DNA from: Gammaproteobacteria bacterium
Lineage (GTDB): Bacteria > Pseudomonadota > Gammaproteobacteria > Thiohalobacterales > Thiohalobacteraceae
Direction: 5' to 3'
DNA: 21,714 nucleotides
NCBI GenBank assembly: GCA_016214925.1
Contig: JACRMO010000007.1
Coordinates: forward strand, 1 to 21,714
Below the pieces are notes generated by a model that searched no databases, was not told the DNA's origin, and saw only the letters and a list, made by a program, of their open reading frames with translations. Position numbers and translations under genes: made by a program. Shown one piece after another: positions 19,926-21,714 of the stretch; position 1 is the first letter of the stretch, and each line of letters starts with the position of its first letter.

Positions 19926-21714
19926 TCACTCGAGCTTGAGAATTACCCCCGCCAGCGGCGGCAGGGTGAGGACGATGGAGCAGGGATGGCCCATCCACGG
20001 CGTGGGTTCGGTGGTCAGCAGCTGTTCGCCGACATTGCCGCCGCCATAGAACGTTGAATCGGAATTCAGCAATACGCGATAACGGCCGTGCGGGGGCACG
20101 CCCGGGCGGTAGCCGGTGCGGTTCACCGGCGTGAAATTGAACGCGGTGATCAGCGTGCTGTGCTCCGCGCGGCGCTGATAGCTGATGACCGATTGCGCGG
20201 CGTCATGGCAATCGATCCAGTCGAAACCCTGCGGCTCGAATTCATAGCGGTGCAGGGCCGGTTCGTTGCGATACAAACGATTGAGATCGCGCACCAGGTT
20301 CTGCACGCCGGCGTGCGGCGCGTATTCCAGCGCCGGGCATTCCAGCGGCGCGTTGCAATTCCATTCCGAACGCTGACCGAACTCCGAGCCCATGAACAGC
20401 AGCTTCTTGCCGGGATAGGTCCACATGTAGGTATACAGCAGGCGCAGGTTGGCGAACTGCTGCCACTCGTCGCCGGGCATTTTGTGCAACATGGAGCTTT
20501 TGCCGTGTACGACTTCATCGTGCGAGAACGGCAGCACGAAGTTTTCGGTGAAGGCGTACAGCAAGCCGAAGGTGAGCTGGTCGTGGTGAAAATGCCGATG
20601 CACCGGGTCCTTGCTGATGTACACCAGCGTGTCGTGCATCCAGCCCATGTTCCACTTCATGGTGAAACCCAGGCCACCGACGTAGGCCGGTCGCGTGACC
20701 TGCGGCCAGGCGGTGGATTCCTCGGTGATCATCAACGTGCCCGGATGCTGGCCATGCGTCACTTGATTGAGCTGACGCAGGAAGTCGATGGCCTCCAGAT
20801 TCTCGCGGCCGCCGTACATGTTCGGAATCCAGTCGCCGTGCTCGCGCGAATAATCCAGATACAGCATCGAGGCCACGGCGTCGACGCGCAGGCCGTCGAG
20901 ATGGCATTCCTCGATCCAGAACAGCGCCGAGGACAACAGGAAGTTGCGCACCTCGTTGCGGCCGTAGTTGAAGATCAGCGTGCCCCAATCGCGGTGTTCG
21001 CCACGGCGCGGATCGGCGTGTTCATACAGCGCGCTGCCGTCGAAGCGCGCCAGTGCATGATCGTCCTTGGGGAAGTGCCCCGGCGCCCAGTCGAGGATGA
21101 CGCCGATGCCGCGCTGATGACATTGGTCGACGAAATAGCGGAACTCGTCCGGCGTACCGTGACGGCTGGTCGGCGCGTAATAGCCGGTGGCCTGATAACC
21201 CCAGGAATCGTCCAGTGGGTGTTCGGTGACCGGCAGCAGTTCGATGTGGGTGAAACCCTGCGCGACCACATACGGAATGAGCTGCTCGGCGAGTTCGCGG
21301 TAGCTGAGGAAGGCACCGTCCGGTCCGCGTCGCCAGGAACCCAGGTGCACTTCATACGTTGACAACGGTGCATGCAGCCAGTCGCTGTTACGGCGCGCCT
21401 GCATCCAGTCGGTGTCGCCCCAGGCGTAACTGTCCGGCGCGGGGATGCGCCCGGCGGTGCCGGGGCGGTATTCGAATTCGCGGCCGTAGGGGTCGACCTT
21501 GGTATGCACCGTGCCGTGCTCGCGGTTGCGAATTTCGAAGCGATACAGCTCGCCGGCGGCCAGGCCGGGAATGAACAACTCCCAGATGCCGCTGCCGCCG
21601 CGCACGCGCATGGGGTTGCGGCGACCGTCCCAGGTGTTGAATTCGCCGACTACGCTGACGCGCTCGGCGCTCGGTGCCCACACCGCGAACAGCACGCCGT
21701 CGACGCCGTTGGCC
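19926..21714 (-). CDS. glgB: 1,4-alpha-glucan branching enzyme GlgB, N-terminus outside window
   Basis: GlgB makes the alpha-1,6 branches of glycogen. The frame is open to the window edge (21714), so the first part is missing, and about 596 residues are visible. They start in the CBM48 domain (FAVWAPSAERVSVVGEFNTWDGR). The GH13 barrel follows, with YEVHLGSWRR and HPLDDSWGYQATGYYAPTSR. The nucleophile Asp lies in LRVDAVASMLYLDY (codon 20880-20882), the acid/base Glu in ITEESTAWP and the third Asp in FSHDEVVHGK. A C-terminal beta domain ends PPLAGVILKLE. All catalytic residues are present. Other glycogen genes would be expected beyond the window. Confidence 0.96.
   Translation of the reverse strand, partial: ANGVDGVLFAVWAPSAERVSVVGEFNTWDGRRNPMRVRGGSGIWELFIPGLAAGELYRFEIRNREHGTVHTKVDPYGREFEYRPGTAGRIPAPDSYAWGDTDWMQARRNSDWLHAPLSTYEVHLGSWRRGPDGAFLSYRELAEQLIPYVVAQGFTHIELLPVTEHPLDDSWGYQATGYYAPTSRHGTPDEFRYFVDQCHQRGIGVILDWAPGHFPKDDHALARFDGSALYEHADPRRGEHRDWGTLIFNYGRNEVRNFLLSSALFWIEECHLDGLRVDAVASMLYLDYSREHGDWIPNMYGGRENLEAIDFLRQLNQVTHGQHPGTLMITEESTAWPQVTRPAYVGGLGFTMKWNMGWMHDTLVYISKDPVHRHFHHDQLTFGLLYAFTENFVLPFSHDEVVHGKSSMLHKMPGDEWQQFANLRLLYTYMWTYPGKKLLFMGSEFGQRSEWNCNAPLECPALEYAPHAGVQNLVRDLNRLYRNEPALHRYEFEPQGFDWIDCHDAAQSVISYQRRAEHSTLITAFNFTPVNRTGYRPGVPPHGRYRVLLNSDSTFYGGGNVGEQLLTTEPTPWMGHPCSIVLTLPPLAGVILKLE

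Noticed and set aside
20088..21362. A 424-codon open frame opposite glgB
   Set aside because: It is a shadow of the well-conserved glgB frame. Its composition (rich in Arg, His, Gln) is typical of antisense reading.

Overview
This window (GC-rich, roughly 60%) looks like a chromosomal stretch of a polar-flagellated gammaproteobacterium. The strongest clue is the gene order cheA-cheB-motC-motD-parC-parP-cheW-DUF2802, the arrangement known from Pseudomonas-like polar flagellates. The ParC/ParP pair is the known system that positions chemotaxis arrays at the cell pole. I cannot name the species. Apart from the genes below I see no tRNA, rRNA, CRISPR array or recognisable transposase.

Layout. 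(1) 1-6785, plus strand: the end of the flagellar/chemotaxis operon, with the 3' part of cheA, then cheB, a frame-disrupted motC, motD, parC, parP, a probable sigma-54 promoter, cheW, a 59-residue gene and a DUF2802 membrane protein. (2) 6786-7146: no gene, but two remarkable long hairpins that share a loop, inside a palindromic repeat. (3) 7147-8748, minus strand: a FlhB C-terminal-domain-like gene and fliK, the latter with a frameshift. (4) 8810-9715: a GYF-like/transmembrane/pentapeptide-repeat protein. (5) 9834-12557: all three members of the AmmeMemoRadiSam system, amrA and amrB on the minus strand and amrS divergent. (6) 12656-13594: a small exported retropepsin-like protein and a VOC-family protein. 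(7) 13595-17359: a probable type IIL (MmeI-like) restriction-modification enzyme with a stub of an addiction-module gene downstream, flanked by imperfect direct repeats and palindromic repeats. (8) 17360-19139, minus strand: a truncated metal-efflux CDF protein, a GDT1/UPF0016 transporter and a MoaD-like protein, divergent from mog. (9) 19926-21714: the 3' part of glgB, running off the window.

How it fits together. The first 6 kb serve motility signalling: CheA/CheB/CheW signalling, a MotC/MotD stator, and polar placement by ParC/ParP. Two genes of this set (motC and fliK) are out of frame, which means either sequence errors or a decaying motility system. The rest is ordinary metabolism and metal handling punctuated by at least six palindromic repeat units. 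Several have the GTAG-plus-hairpin form of REP/REPIN elements, with loops resembling GAGCGAAGCGA and stems that differ between families. They cluster at convergent gene ends and around the restriction-modification gene, marking 13.6-17.4 kb as the most fluid part of the window.
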